Origin: CAYZJB01 sp964478735
GTDB taxonomy: Bacteria > CLD3 > SB21
Assembly (NCBI GenBank): GCA_964478735.1
Contig: CAYZJB010000004.1
Span: forward strand, 1-64,000
Direction of reading: 5' to 3'
Length of the DNA stretch: 64,000 nt
Shown here: piece after piece, positions 33,349-41,040 of the stretch
How positions within the stretch are numbered: the stretch's first letter is position 1
How the letters are laid out: each line of letters begins with the position of its first letter
Notes under the pieces: model-generated
Database searches by the model: none
The model's input: the letters and a program-made list of their open reading frames with translations, nothing else
Told to the model about the DNA's origin: nothing
Position numbers and translations under genes: made by a program

Positions 33349-36300
33349 ATGATCATATTGCTATATATCCGCCATCTGGTCGTTTTGATGCTCTTTGTGT
33401 CAGTGATTTACGGGCAAACGATCACGGTGACAAGTTCCGCCGACAGCGGCCCGGGTACCCTGCGGGACGCCATTCAGCTGGCCAATGGAAGCCTGACGGT
33501 CGATACCATTCGATTTGATACGCTCTCGATGGGTTCAGCGGTTATTTCAATCACTACGGCCCTTCCGATACTGACGGACGATTCGATTGTGATTGCGGGT
33601 CCGGTTTGGCCTGGCGGTGAACCGGCCGTCACGATTGACGGTGGCGCGCTGACGTCAGGAGAAAATACGATCACGATTTCAGGTTCGTTCTGTGAGGTTC
33701 AGTCCCTGACGCTGATCAACAATCAATCGACGGGTGCGGCGGTTGAAATCACGGGCGGCGTTTCCAATCGTGTGACGGGAAACACCATCGGACTCGACCG
33801 GATCGGACAGAATGCAATGCCCAATAGTGTCGGAGTCCTGATCACCGGAGGACAAGCCCACCGGATCGGCGATTCGTCGGCCGCCGGAGGGAATATTATT
33901 TCCGGTAACCTCGAGGACGGCATCCGGATCGTAGCGTCCCACGACAACGTCGTTTTGAACAATCGGATTGGCGTCAACCGTTTCGGAACTGCGGCCGGAA
34001 ACGCCTCTTCAGGGATCCTGATCAATAGCGGCTCAAAGGCAACGCGGATCGGTAGCGGCACGCCATCCGGTCGAAATATCATTGGCGGAAACCTTACGGG
34101 TATCCGGATTGCCGATAATGGTTCCGATTCTACAGCAATCGACGGTAATTGGATTGGCGTTCATTTTTCTTCATCTGTCGCAAACGGTACGGGGATCCGC
34201 ATTGAAAACGGCGCCTCATCGACCCGGATCGGCCAATGGGGAAATGTCACGCCGAATACCATTTCCGGTAATACGGGAGATGGAATTTCAATCGTTGGAA
34301 GTCTGACGCGCGGAACCACGATTCGAGGCAATCGCATCGGAACGGATACGACAGGCTCAACGGGGATCGGAAACGCCGGATCGGGTATTTTCATCCAGGA
34401 TGCGCGCCGGTCGACGATCGGGGGAGTCGCTGTCGGCGAATCCAACGTGATCTCGGGTAACGGATTCGACGGTATCCTTTTGGACGGGACGGATTCGACA
34501 TTTGTCTACGGCAATCGGATCGGTGTGGATGGGTCCGGCATGCTGGCAATTCCCAATATGAACAACGGGATCGAGCTTCAGTCGGCTGCCCGCAATACCA
34601 CGATTGGCGGGCGTTCAGCGGGACAGGGGAATGTCATTTCCGGAAATGACGCCATCGGCATTCTGATCGTTGACGAAGGGACGTCGCGAGCATCGATCGT
34701 TGGAAATCTCATCGGGGTTGCGCTCGACAGTGTCGGCGACGTCGGTAACGGCGAGTCCGGCGTACATTTGAGTTTTGGCGCGTCCCGCGACTCGGTGAAT
34801 TACAACCTGATCGCTTACAACGGAGTGGGCATTGCGTATGAAGACGCAACCACCGACAGCAACGTTCACTTTGCCAATTCCATTTTCCGTAACGGACAGG
34901 GAATCGATATTGCTTTAAATGCACAGGGCGATATTATTCCGCCCGCCATTGCCTACGTATCGCTGGATACGACCGTTCATGGTACGGCCGATCCGTTTGC
35001 CTTCGTACAGATTTATGCCGATTCCGTGGATCAGGGGCGATTTTTCCTCGATACGGCGCGAGCCGATGCCGCGGGTAACTGGTCTCGAAAAGTTCAATTG
35101 CCGGGTGGAGCTCGAGTCCTGGCCATACAGGAAGCCGGCATGAGTTCCTCGGAATTTTCAACGCCGTTTGAGCCCTTCATTGGTCCGGTGGGAGTTTCAC
35201 TTCCGACGCTCTCGTTTGGAAACGTGTTCCTCGGTCAGACCGACACACAGTCGGTCCGAATATTTTCACTTTCGGGCGACGTGATTTTGACCGATCAGTT
35301 TCTGAGCAGCCTCGGAGAGTTTACCGTACTGACGACTTTTGCTTTCCCGGAAACACTCGCCGTCGGCGACACGCTGACCATCGAGATTGCCTTTACACCG
35401 GCAGATTTCGGGACACGTAACAGCAGTTGGCATATCCTCAACAATTCATCGATTCCTGTGTTTGGATTGCCATTGACGGGTTACGGTCAGGCCGGCAGTC
35501 TGATCGCAATGGATACGGTCGTTTTTCCCGAAACCATCGTCGGCGATTCTTCCTCGGTGACGATCAGCGTCAAAGCTGAAGATGCTCCGGTACAATTGAC
35601 CGAAGCCGTGACACAAACTCCCGTATTCAGCATCGTGTCTCAGCCGACTCTGCCGTTTACCCTTCTAAACGGTGTGGTCGACTCGGTCTTATTCGAGATA
35701 AAATACCGCCCGTCTTTAAGTACGCTGCAGGGCGATACCTTGATCATCCAGAGCAATTCACCGGCCGGCGACCGGTACGTCCTTTTGCAAGGGCACGGTT
35801 TGCCCAACCAATCGCCCGGTTCGTTTCCATTGCTCCCTCTCCCGGGCGGTTCGACAACCAACAATCGGCGCCCAACGTTTTTATGGCGTCGCTCCGTAGA
35901 TGCCGACGGCGATACCGTGATCTATACGCTTCAAATCAGTACGACGGCAAACTTTGCCTCGATCACACAAAGCGTGCAAACGCCGGATACGGTTGTTGTT
36001 CTTCCGCTCCCACTGGATACGCTGCAGAGCTACTACTGGCGCGTTTTCGCGCGCGACGATAAAAACGGCGAAACCGTGAGCAATGTCGGTTTCTTTACGG
36101 TCGATGCCGTGGCACCGCGAGGATCGTTGAGGATCCTGCCCAGCCCGATATTGCAAACGTCCGCGGCGATATACGTTTATTCCAGCGAACCTCTGGAAAG
36201 TGCATCGACGAGGATCAGGTTTTGGGACGTCGAACAACAACTTCTCGACAGTATCAATGTTCAATTGACGGAAATCCAACCGTCGCTGTTCCAAACGTCT

Positions 36301-37044
36301 TATTCGGTATCGGAATCCGGTACACTGGAAATTGCGGCGACGTTGGAGGACTCTGCTGGAAATCAGACCGTACCGTCGAGAGTTTTTACCTTTGCGCTGC
36401 TGCCAAAGACCCGTGTGCTGGTCAGTCATGACCGGCGTGTGACTACGTCCTTGTCGCGGAGCCGAGGCATTTTGTGGTTGGGTGTCGAACCGGCGGAGAG
36501 GGCGGCCTTACCGATTTCCACGACTTATGCGATCGACGTGGGCGGGACGGTCGAGTCGGGTAATCCTCTTGAACTTTCGATCGATTATTCGACGCTGGAC
36601 GTCGGTGCGCTGGGTTGGACAGACGATTCAAAAATCGGGATTTATCGAATGGAATCCGGAACGCCGGTATACATCGGTGGGGCCGGCAGAGCCGGGCGTA
36701 TCGCTTCTCAAATCGATCGCCTCGGACGATACGTGCTGGGCTATGATCCAAACCGACAAAGTTTGCCCCGTGAATTGCATCTCGACAATTATCCCAATCC
36801 CTTCAATCCGATAACCTCGATACGGGTTGCGTTGCCGTTTTCATCGGACGTCCGCGTCGAGATATACAATCTTATCGGCCAACGGGTTAAAACGCTATAT
36901 CGTGGCTTTCTTCCGGCCGGCCGCCATACCATGACGTGGAATGGTACCAGCGAAACAAGTAATCGTGTAGCCACGGGCGTTTATTTGTGCCGCGTTTCAT
37001 TTGCCGGTCAGGTGACAACGAGAAAAATGCTGCTCGTCAAATAG
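33349..37044 (+). CDS. Giant parallel beta-helix protein with type IX-like C-terminal sorting domain
   Basis: About 1231 aa from ATG 33349 (MIILLYIRHLVVLMLFVSVIYGQ signal peptide). A CSLREA-like opening (SADSGPGTLRDAIQLAN) leads into about 550 residues of right-handed beta-helix repeats (NVISGNGFDGILLDG, NRIGVDGSG). Hydin/choice-of-anchor-D-type Ig domains follow (LSFGNVFLGQTDTQSV, TLTIEIAFTPADFGT), then an Ig/FN3-like segment. The C-terminal tail LDNYPNPFNPITSIRVALP with GVYLCRVSFAGQ is a classic FlgD-like/Por-secretion tail. Presumably a surface or secreted adhesin or polysaccharide-interacting protein. A TATAAT at 33337-33342 lies immediately before the ATG, so the mRNA may be leaderless. 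In-frame TTG 33334 is an alternative start. Confidence 0.92.
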   Translation: MIILLYIRHLVVLMLFVSVIYGQTITVTSSADSGPGTLRDAIQLANGSLTVDTIRFDTLSMGSAVISITTALPILTDDSIVIAGPVWPGGEPAVTIDGGALTSGENTITISGSFCEVQSLTLINNQSTGAAVEITGGVSNRVTGNTIGLDRIGQNAMPNSVGVLITGGQAHRIGDSSAAGGNIISGNLEDGIRIVASHDNVVLNNRIGVNRFGTAAGNASSGILINSGSKATRIGSGTPSGRNIIGGNLTGIRIADNGSDSTAIDGNWIGVHFSSSVANGTGIRIENGASSTRIGQWGNVTPNTISGNTGDGISIVGSLTRGTTIRGNRIGTDTTGSTGIGNAGSGIFIQDARRSTIGGVAVGESNVISGNGFDGILLDGTDSTFVYGNRIGVDGSGMLAIPNMNNGIELQSAARNTTIGGRSAGQGNVISGNDAIGILIVDEGTSRASIVGNLIGVALDSVGDVGNGESGVHLSFGASRDSVNYNLIAYNGVGIAYEDATTDSNVHFANSIFRNGQGIDIALNAQGDIIPPAIAYVSLDTTVHGTADPFAFVQIYADSVDQGRFFLDTARADAAGNWSRKVQLPGGARVLAIQEAGMSSSEFSTPFEPFIGPVGVSLPTLSFGNVFLGQTDTQSVRIFSLSGDVILTDQFLSSLGEFTVLTTFAFPETLAVGDTLTIEIAFTPADFGTRNSSWHILNNSSIPVFGLPLTGYGQAGSLIAMDTVVFPETIVGDSSSVTISVKAEDAPVQLTEAVTQTPVFSIVSQPTLPFTLLNGVVDSVLFEIKYRPSLSTLQGDTLIIQSNSPAGDRYVLLQGHGLPNQSPGSFPLLPLPGGSTTNNRRPTFLWRRSVDADGDTVIYTLQISTTANFASITQSVQTPDTVVVLPLPLDTLQSYYWRVFARDDKNGETVSNVGFFTVDAVAPRGSLRILPSPILQTSAAIYVYSSEPLESASTRIRFWDVEQQLLDSINVQLTEIQPSLFQTSYSVSESGTLEIAATLEDSAGNQTVPSRVFTFALLPKTRVLVSHDRRVTTSLSRSRGILWLGVEPAERAALPISTTYAIDVGGTVESGNPLELSIDYSTLDVGALGWTDDSKIGIYRMESGTPVYIGGAGRAGRIASQIDRLGRYVLGYDPNRQSLPRELHLDNYPNPFNPITSIRVALPFSSDVRVEIYNLIGQRVKTLYRGFLPAGRHTMTWNGTSETSNRVATGVYLCRVSFAGQVTTRKMLLVK

Positions 37045-37066
37045 ACGGGCCACAGGGATAAAAATT

Positions 37067-37090
37067 CAGGCAACCCCCAAAATTTTTTAC
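37067..37090 (-). repeat. Dispersed motif, copy 2
   Basis: On the minus strand this reads GT, an A-run, TTTTGGGGGTTGCCTG. It matches 22 of 24 bases with positions 32-55. Unlike copy 1 and the core at 37694, no TTGACT follows at the matching distance. Confidence 0.55.
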
Positions 37091-37138
37091 TAACCCCTCC
37101 TTTGCTCCTCTTACGCACGGAATTTTTTCGGTATGATG

Positions 37139-37166
37139 AAAGCCTCCCGCTCGTTGAGGGCTTTTA
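37139..37166 (+). terminator. Weak terminator after the beta-helix gene
   Basis: AAAGCCTC (37139-37146) pairs, with one bulge, with GAGGGCTTT (37156-37164), ending in TTTT. Confidence 0.45.
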
Positions 37167-37224
37167 GTGAAATTATTTTGATTGCTATCTGGAAGAGATT
37201 TAGAGCAGGGTTCAATCGAAATGT

Positions 37225-37375
37225 CACTCCTTCGGGGTTGACGTAAACATTTGTAGTAGTGTTTTTACAATCTGCATCCCTTCGGGATTGGCCCGCGATG
37301 GCAACACTCAAGCCCGAAGGGCTGAAATGATTGTATGAAGAACGTGCAAATAGAGTGCGAACCCCGAAGGGTGGT
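37225..37375. repeat. Cluster of four CCCGAAGGG palindromic units in inverted arrangement
   Basis: Two units read CCTTCGGGG/CCCTTCGGGA (37225-37240 and 37275-37291) and two read GCCCGAAGGGCT/ACCCCGAAGGGT (37309-37328 and 37357-37375). The outer pair is inverted: TCACTCCTTCGGGGTT against the complement of AACCCCGAAGGGTGGT. The spacing of about 48-50 bases is the same on both sides. This resembles intergenic palindromic elements seen in Bacteroidota and relatives (recollection, not searched). Confidence 0.65.
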
Positions 37376-37439
37376 AGGGCCGTCCTCGGTAAAGCCGTCA
37401 GCTTTTCACACAACAAAAGGTGCTTTAGAGGTATCATCG

Positions 37440-37612
37440 TCTTTCGTGGACTGACCGCGTTCCCTCTCCTGCAGCACGGCAGTCCTGACTGCTCTTGAGC
37501 AAGATTGCGGGTTCACTTGAGCGGAGCAGGATGTGCACCGTATTTTTCGCAGCTCCTTTTGTTCCGTTATGGATTGGTTACAACATCCGTGTACGACAAA
37601 AGGAGTTTTTTC
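37440..37612 (+). ncRNA. Possible structured RNA ending in a T-run
   Basis: Successive potential hairpins: GCAGT-CCTG-ACTGC and GCTC-TT-GAGC near 37480-37500. A perfect 10-bp inverted repeat follows, CTCCTTTTGT (37553-37562) with ACAAAAGGAG (37596-37605), and then TTTTTT. No known RNA family was recognised. The long 33-base spacer makes the last hairpin an unusual terminator. Speculative. Confidence 0.2.
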
Positions 37613-37693
37613 TTGTATGTTCTTCAGCGCTCGAAAAAGAACCTTTTTTACCCTCAACAATTGCCGCCCGAGCATCTAAAATCAGGCCTTCGC

Positions 37694-37746
37694 GGGGGTT
37701 GTCTGTAGAAATTTGCCTTGACTATACACGACGGGACGGATTACCT
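37694..37746 (+). promoter_or_regulatory. Promoter-like module resembling the efp upstream region
   Basis: GGGGGTTGTCTG (37694-37705) is followed by TTGACT (37718-37723), a 17-base spacer and TTACCT (37741-37746). The efp region has GGGGGTTGCCTG at 44 and TTGACT at 69, i.e. 25 against 24 bases between the start of the G-run and the -35. Confidence 0.4.
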
Positions 37747-37755
37747 TGGCCTGTC

Positions 37756-38088
37756 ATGATACGGTGCTCGGGCTTTCTATTACTGATTTCGTTTTCAGCG
37801 CTCCAGGCCTCCGAAGATTGCTCCGGACCTGTCGCTTCGAGGCCGGTTCCTGCATCATTTCAAAACTTCGATCATCTTCAATTTCCCGTTTTCCTTGGCT
37901 CGTTTCGAGAAGACTCCGACGGCAACACGTTCAGCCAGAAGACAAAACCCTACATCGCTTTTCTCCCGTCAAGTAACATTTTACATCACTCGACAAAAAA
38001 CGCTTTACGTTCGATTCTCCGTATTCACCACGGCCAGCTCGGCATCATTTCAGCCTTCCGTGCTCCTCCCGTCTTGTCCCTCCTTTAA
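37756..38088 (+). CDS. Doubtful small secreted protein, 110 aa
   Basis: The ORF begins MIRCSGFLLLISFSALQAS, a plausible signal peptide, 10 bases after the promoter-like module, which would make the mRNA nearly leaderless. The remainder (SFREDSDGNTFSQK, then AFLPSSN) shows no recognisable domain and the codon choice does not look as biased as neighbouring genes. It may be a decayed or spurious frame. Confidence 0.25.
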   Translation: MIRCSGFLLLISFSALQASEDCSGPVASRPVPASFQNFDHLQFPVFLGSFREDSDGNTFSQKTKPYIAFLPSSNILHHSTKNALRSILRIHHGQLGIISAFRAPPVLSLL

Positions 38089-38251
38089 GTAACAGGAACT
38101 AAAAGTTCAATCGGGTGCCGGCGTCTCCGATCCCTGATGGGACGCGGGCAATCGTAATTGCCTGTCCCGGCAGCGGCCGGTAGGGGCGCTTTTAAACGGC
38201 AACGTAACGGCCGTCATCATTTTACAATTTTTTTAAATACAGTCCGTCTTT

Positions 38252-38350
38252 ATGGATGCATTAACCTTGTCTATCAGCGTCGCACTTATGGCTGCGCTGG
38301 TGGGGGTCTTCATTCACTTGATCATAAAATCAAAATCACAAAAAAATTAA
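38252..38350 (+). CDS. Small single-pass membrane protein, 32 aa
   Basis: ATG to TAA encodes a hydrophobic core ALTLSISVALMAALVGVF followed by IHLIIKSKSQKN: one transmembrane helix with a positively charged C-terminal tail. It lies 20 bases ahead of the 93-aa gene, in the same direction, and would probably share its transcript. No clear Shine-Dalgarno sequence precedes the ATG, so it could be chance. Small membrane peptides of this form often sit beside or bind larger membrane proteins. Confidence 0.45.
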   Translation: MDALTLSISVALMAALVGVFIHLIIKSKSQKN

Positions 38351-38370
38351 TAAAACGGAGTTTGACCTAT

Positions 38371-38652
38371 ATGCAGAACACGGAAACGTATCGGAATCTG
38401 ATTTCCTGCGAGGAACTGTTTATGCAGGACCAGGAGTGGCTGGATAAACGAAACCGAGCCGTGAAAAAAATATTTAACGGTAATGAAAACGAATTCAAAC
38501 AATTCCTGTCCCGCATCGAGCCGCTCCAGCAGTGGAAGGATGCGATGGTCGTCATCGAAGACGAGTTCTCCAAGCGGAAAGTGAAAAGCGATGCGCGGGA
38601 AGCCACCGGGTTGACCGACGTGCTTTTCAAGCGCTACTTCCCGTCGTACTGA
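38371..38652 (+). CDS. Small helical cytoplasmic protein, 93 aa
   Basis: Not recognised. ATG 38371 is preferred, with CGGAG about 11-15 bases upstream; the longer in-frame extension to 38158 crosses the 32-aa ORF and lacks a start signal. The sequence is charged and helical (NLISCEELFMQDQEWLDKRN; WKDAMVVIEDEFSKRKVKSD) with no signal peptide. A terminator lies 11 bases after the stop. The codon pattern and closing terminator argue for a real gene. Confidence 0.65.
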   Translation: MQNTETYRNLISCEELFMQDQEWLDKRNRAVKKIFNGNENEFKQFLSRIEPLQQWKDAMVVIEDEFSKRKVKSDAREATGLTDVLFKRYFPSY

Positions 38653-38662
38653 AAACAGATAA

Positions 38663-38691
38663 AAAAGCCGCTTCTCAATGAGGCGGCTTTT
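38663..38691. terminator. Bidirectional terminator
   Basis: AAAAGCCGC (38663-38671) and GCGGCTTTT (38683-38691) form a 9-bp stem around an 11-base loop with A-run and T-run flanks. It serves the 93-aa gene on plus and the 54-aa gene on minus. Confidence 0.85.
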
Positions 38692-38711
38692 GCATTCACG
38701 CCGATTCGGCA

Positions 38712-38876
38712 TTATCCCGCCAGGGCTTTGTCCACCTGATCCTGTGTGGCATAGCCTTTGGCGACGATAATCTCGCCGAGTTTTTTACCGCTGCTCTTCT
38801 GTTCGCTCAGACACTCGTCGAGTTGGGCCTGAGTGATGACTCCGTTTTTGATCAGCGTGTCACCGAGCATCGCCAT
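38712..38876 (-). CDS. Stand-alone T2SS-E N-terminal-like (MshEN-type) domain, 54 aa
   Basis: ATG at 38876 with AGGAGG 6-7 bases upstream on the minus strand; TAA at 38712. The sequence follows the pattern of the short helical N-terminal domain of GspE/PilB ATPases: MLGDTLIKNGVITQAQLDEC, then SGKKLGEIIVAKGYATQDQV. In those proteins the domain is fused to a secretion ATPase and can bind cyclic-di-GMP (MshEN). Here it stands alone with no ATPase attached. It lies 26 bases downstream of the fatty-acid enzyme gene but no partner is evident in the window. Confidence 0.8.
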   Translation of the reverse strand: MAMLGDTLIKNGVITQAQLDECLSEQKSSGKKLGEIIVAKGYATQDQVDKALAG

Positions 38877-38902
38877 GGGGAACCTCCTGGTTTGATGATA
38901 CG

Positions 38903-41038
38903 TTAGGGTTGGAAAAATTTACCGTTCGCAGCGGCCATGGAACGAAGCCGCGTGCATGGTTCAAAACGATTTCCATAGGTCCGGGAAAACGTGTCCAGCG
39001 TGGCGGTGATGGCCGGGGCGCCGACGACGTCTGCGTACCGCATTAACCCTCCACGAAACGGAGGAAATCCCGTTCCGAAAATCATACCGATATCGATATC
39101 GTCGACGGATGTAACAATGCGTTCGTCCAGACACCGAACCGCTTCATTGATCATCGGGAAGAGCATGCGCTGCAGCATGACGTCATCGGATAGATTAAAG
39201 GTTGCGGCCGGCTGCAGGATGCCATAAACGTCGGGGTCGACGAGAGTTTCTTTGCCGTGACGGTAAAATCCCAACTGCCCTTTTTTACCGAGACGGCCCT
39301 TGTGATACAGTTTTTCCACGGCATGCGAACCTTGGACTCTCGATCCGAAACTCTGTTCGAAAATCTTGCCGACTTTGTATGCGACATCGATCCCAACCTC
39401 GTCGATCAGCAAACACGGTCCCATCGGCATACCGAACGTCGTCATCACACGGTCCAGCCGGTCGATCGGACAGCCCTCTTCGACCAGGAACCCGGCCTCA
39501 TTCAAGTACGGCATGAGGAGACGATTGACCAGGAAACCGGGGCCGTCATTGACCACGATCGGCGTTTTGCCAAGCCGTTTCGCGAATTCGTACAACGTAG
39601 CGACCGTGCCGTCGCTTGTCTGACGTCCCCGAATGATCTCGACAAGCGGCATGCGATGGACGGGATTGAAAAAATGCATGCCGGCAAAGCGTTCGGGATG
39701 AGAGACCGCCTGGGCCATTTCGGTGATCGACAGCGACGACGTGTTGGACGCCACGACGCACGTCGTGGAGATGTGCGTGGAGAGATCGGATAGTACCTTT
39801 TTCTTGACGTCCATGTTCTCCACGATCGCCTCAATGACGATATCGTTCTGCCGAAAACCGGTGTAGTCCAGAGTTCCGCTGATGAACGACATTTTCCTGC
39901 GAACGTCGGTCCGCGTCATGCGCCGGCGCTTTAACCGGGAATCGAAAACTTTCCGCGCCGATCGCATTCCGAGGGCAATCGCGTCCATCGAGATGTCTTT
40001 CAGTCGGACCGGTATGTCCCGGTCGGCCAGTAATTGCGCAATGCCTCCGCCCATCACACCCGCGCCGAGAACGCCCGCATAGTCGATGGGACGGACGTTC
40101 ACGGCCTTTCCGGAAAGCCCATTGTGCTTTTTGATCTTTTCGGTAAGAAAATAAATGTTGATCAAATACTTCGAGACGGATGAAACGACGAGTCGACTGA
40201 GATAGTCCGCTTCAATGGCCAGTCCTTCGCGCAGGGGTCGGGGCAGGCCTCGGCGAACGGCTTCAATGGCATCGAGCGGAGCGGGATAATGGCCGTGGGT
40301 CTGTTTCATCACCGACTCGCGCGCTTTCGAATAAATCAGTGATTGACCGACGGACTCCAACAATGCCGACACGAGGCCCCGCGGTTTACGATGACGCACG
40401 AGTTTTTTGTGTTTTCCGGCGAGGATGTCCTCGATGAACGGAAGCACGTGAATCTCGTAATTGGCATGCGGAACCACACGATCGACGATTCCCTGCCGGA
40501 AAGCTTTTTTGGCATCCAGGGCTTTTCCGGTCAGGATCAAGGGCAACGCGCGCTGCAGCCCGATCGTGCGCGGCAAGCGCTGGGTGCCGCCGAATCCGGG
40601 AATAATGCCAAGCATGACCTCGGGAAGGCCGATTTTAGTTTTCGGGTGATCCGTGGCGATCCGATAACTGCAGGCAAGCGCCAGTTCCAATCCACCGCCC
40701 AAGCAGGCGCCGTTGATGACCGCGATGACGGGGAACGGAAGTTTTTCCAATCGCAAGAATATCTCGTGGACCTTCATGACCGATTCGCGTACGGCGGCGG
40801 GATCCGATGCAGACCGGATTTCTTCAATATCCGCGCCGGCGATAAAGATGTCGGGTTTGGCGCTTTGGATGATGAGTGCACGGATCGAGGTCTGATCGGT
40901 TTCAACGGCGGCGAGCGCGTCGTTGAATGCCAGCAGGAACTGCGCGGAAAGTTTGTTGACCTTCTCGCCGGGGTAATCCAGAGTCAACCGGCCGATCGAA
41001 TCCTGAATCGCAAGTGTCATTCCAAAAAAAGACGGCAT
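38903..41038 (-). CDS. Bifunctional enoyl-CoA hydratase / 3-hydroxyacyl-CoA dehydrogenase (FadB/FadJ type)
   Basis: 711 aa, the alpha subunit of a fatty-acid beta-oxidation complex. The N-terminal crotonase domain (about 1-190) has IFIAGADIEEI, NGACLGGGLELALACSYRIA and PEVMLGIIPGFGGTQRLPR with both catalytic Glu. The NAD-binding hydroxyacyl-CoA dehydrogenase begins near residue 320 (VLGAGVMGGGIAQLLADRD) and has NTSSLSITEMA and HFFNPVHRMPLVEII; the C-terminal HCDH domain ends the protein. ATG 41038 is used; ATG 41020 with a closer GGA is possible. The thiolase partner is not in the window. It begins two bases after moxR ends. Confidence 0.94.
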   Translation of the reverse strand: MPSFFGMTLAIQDSIGRLTLDYPGEKVNKLSAQFLLAFNDALAAVETDQTSIRALIIQSAKPDIFIAGADIEEIRSASDPAAVRESVMKVHEIFLRLEKLPFPVIAVINGACLGGGLELALACSYRIATDHPKTKIGLPEVMLGIIPGFGGTQRLPRTIGLQRALPLILTGKALDAKKAFRQGIVDRVVPHANYEIHVLPFIEDILAGKHKKLVRHRKPRGLVSALLESVGQSLIYSKARESVMKQTHGHYPAPLDAIEAVRRGLPRPLREGLAIEADYLSRLVVSSVSKYLINIYFLTEKIKKHNGLSGKAVNVRPIDYAGVLGAGVMGGGIAQLLADRDIPVRLKDISMDAIALGMRSARKVFDSRLKRRRMTRTDVRRKMSFISGTLDYTGFRQNDIVIEAIVENMDVKKKVLSDLSTHISTTCVVASNTSSLSITEMAQAVSHPERFAGMHFFNPVHRMPLVEIIRGRQTSDGTVATLYEFAKRLGKTPIVVNDGPGFLVNRLLMPYLNEAGFLVEEGCPIDRLDRVMTTFGMPMGPCLLIDEVGIDVAYKVGKIFEQSFGSRVQGSHAVEKLYHKGRLGKKGQLGFYRHGKETLVDPDVYGILQPAATFNLSDDVMLQRMLFPMINEAVRCLDERIVTSVDDIDIGMIFGTGFPPFRGGLMRYADVVGAPAITATLDTFSRTYGNRFEPCTRLRSMAAANGKFFQP

Positions 41039-41040
41039 GG

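Larger units (their letters stand above)
37045..38251. other. Gene-poor island of about 1.2 kb
   Basis: Between the beta-helix gene and the next small genes. It contains a copy of the motif found upstream of efp, a weak terminator, a cluster of CCCGAAGGG palindromes, a hairpin-rich segment ending in a T-run, a TTGACT promoter candidate and one doubtful secreted ORF, each listed separately. The remaining ORFs on both strands look like chance reading frames. Confidence 0.6.

Noticed and set aside
37406..37675. 89-codon minus-strand ORF in the gene-poor island
   Set aside because: No ribosome-binding site, no domain, and it overlaps the hairpin-rich segment; composition looks non-coding.
37045..38251. 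CRISPR array in the repeat-rich island
   Set aside because: The CCCGAAGGG units are palindromic and inverted, not direct repeats with unique spacers, and there are no cas genes.
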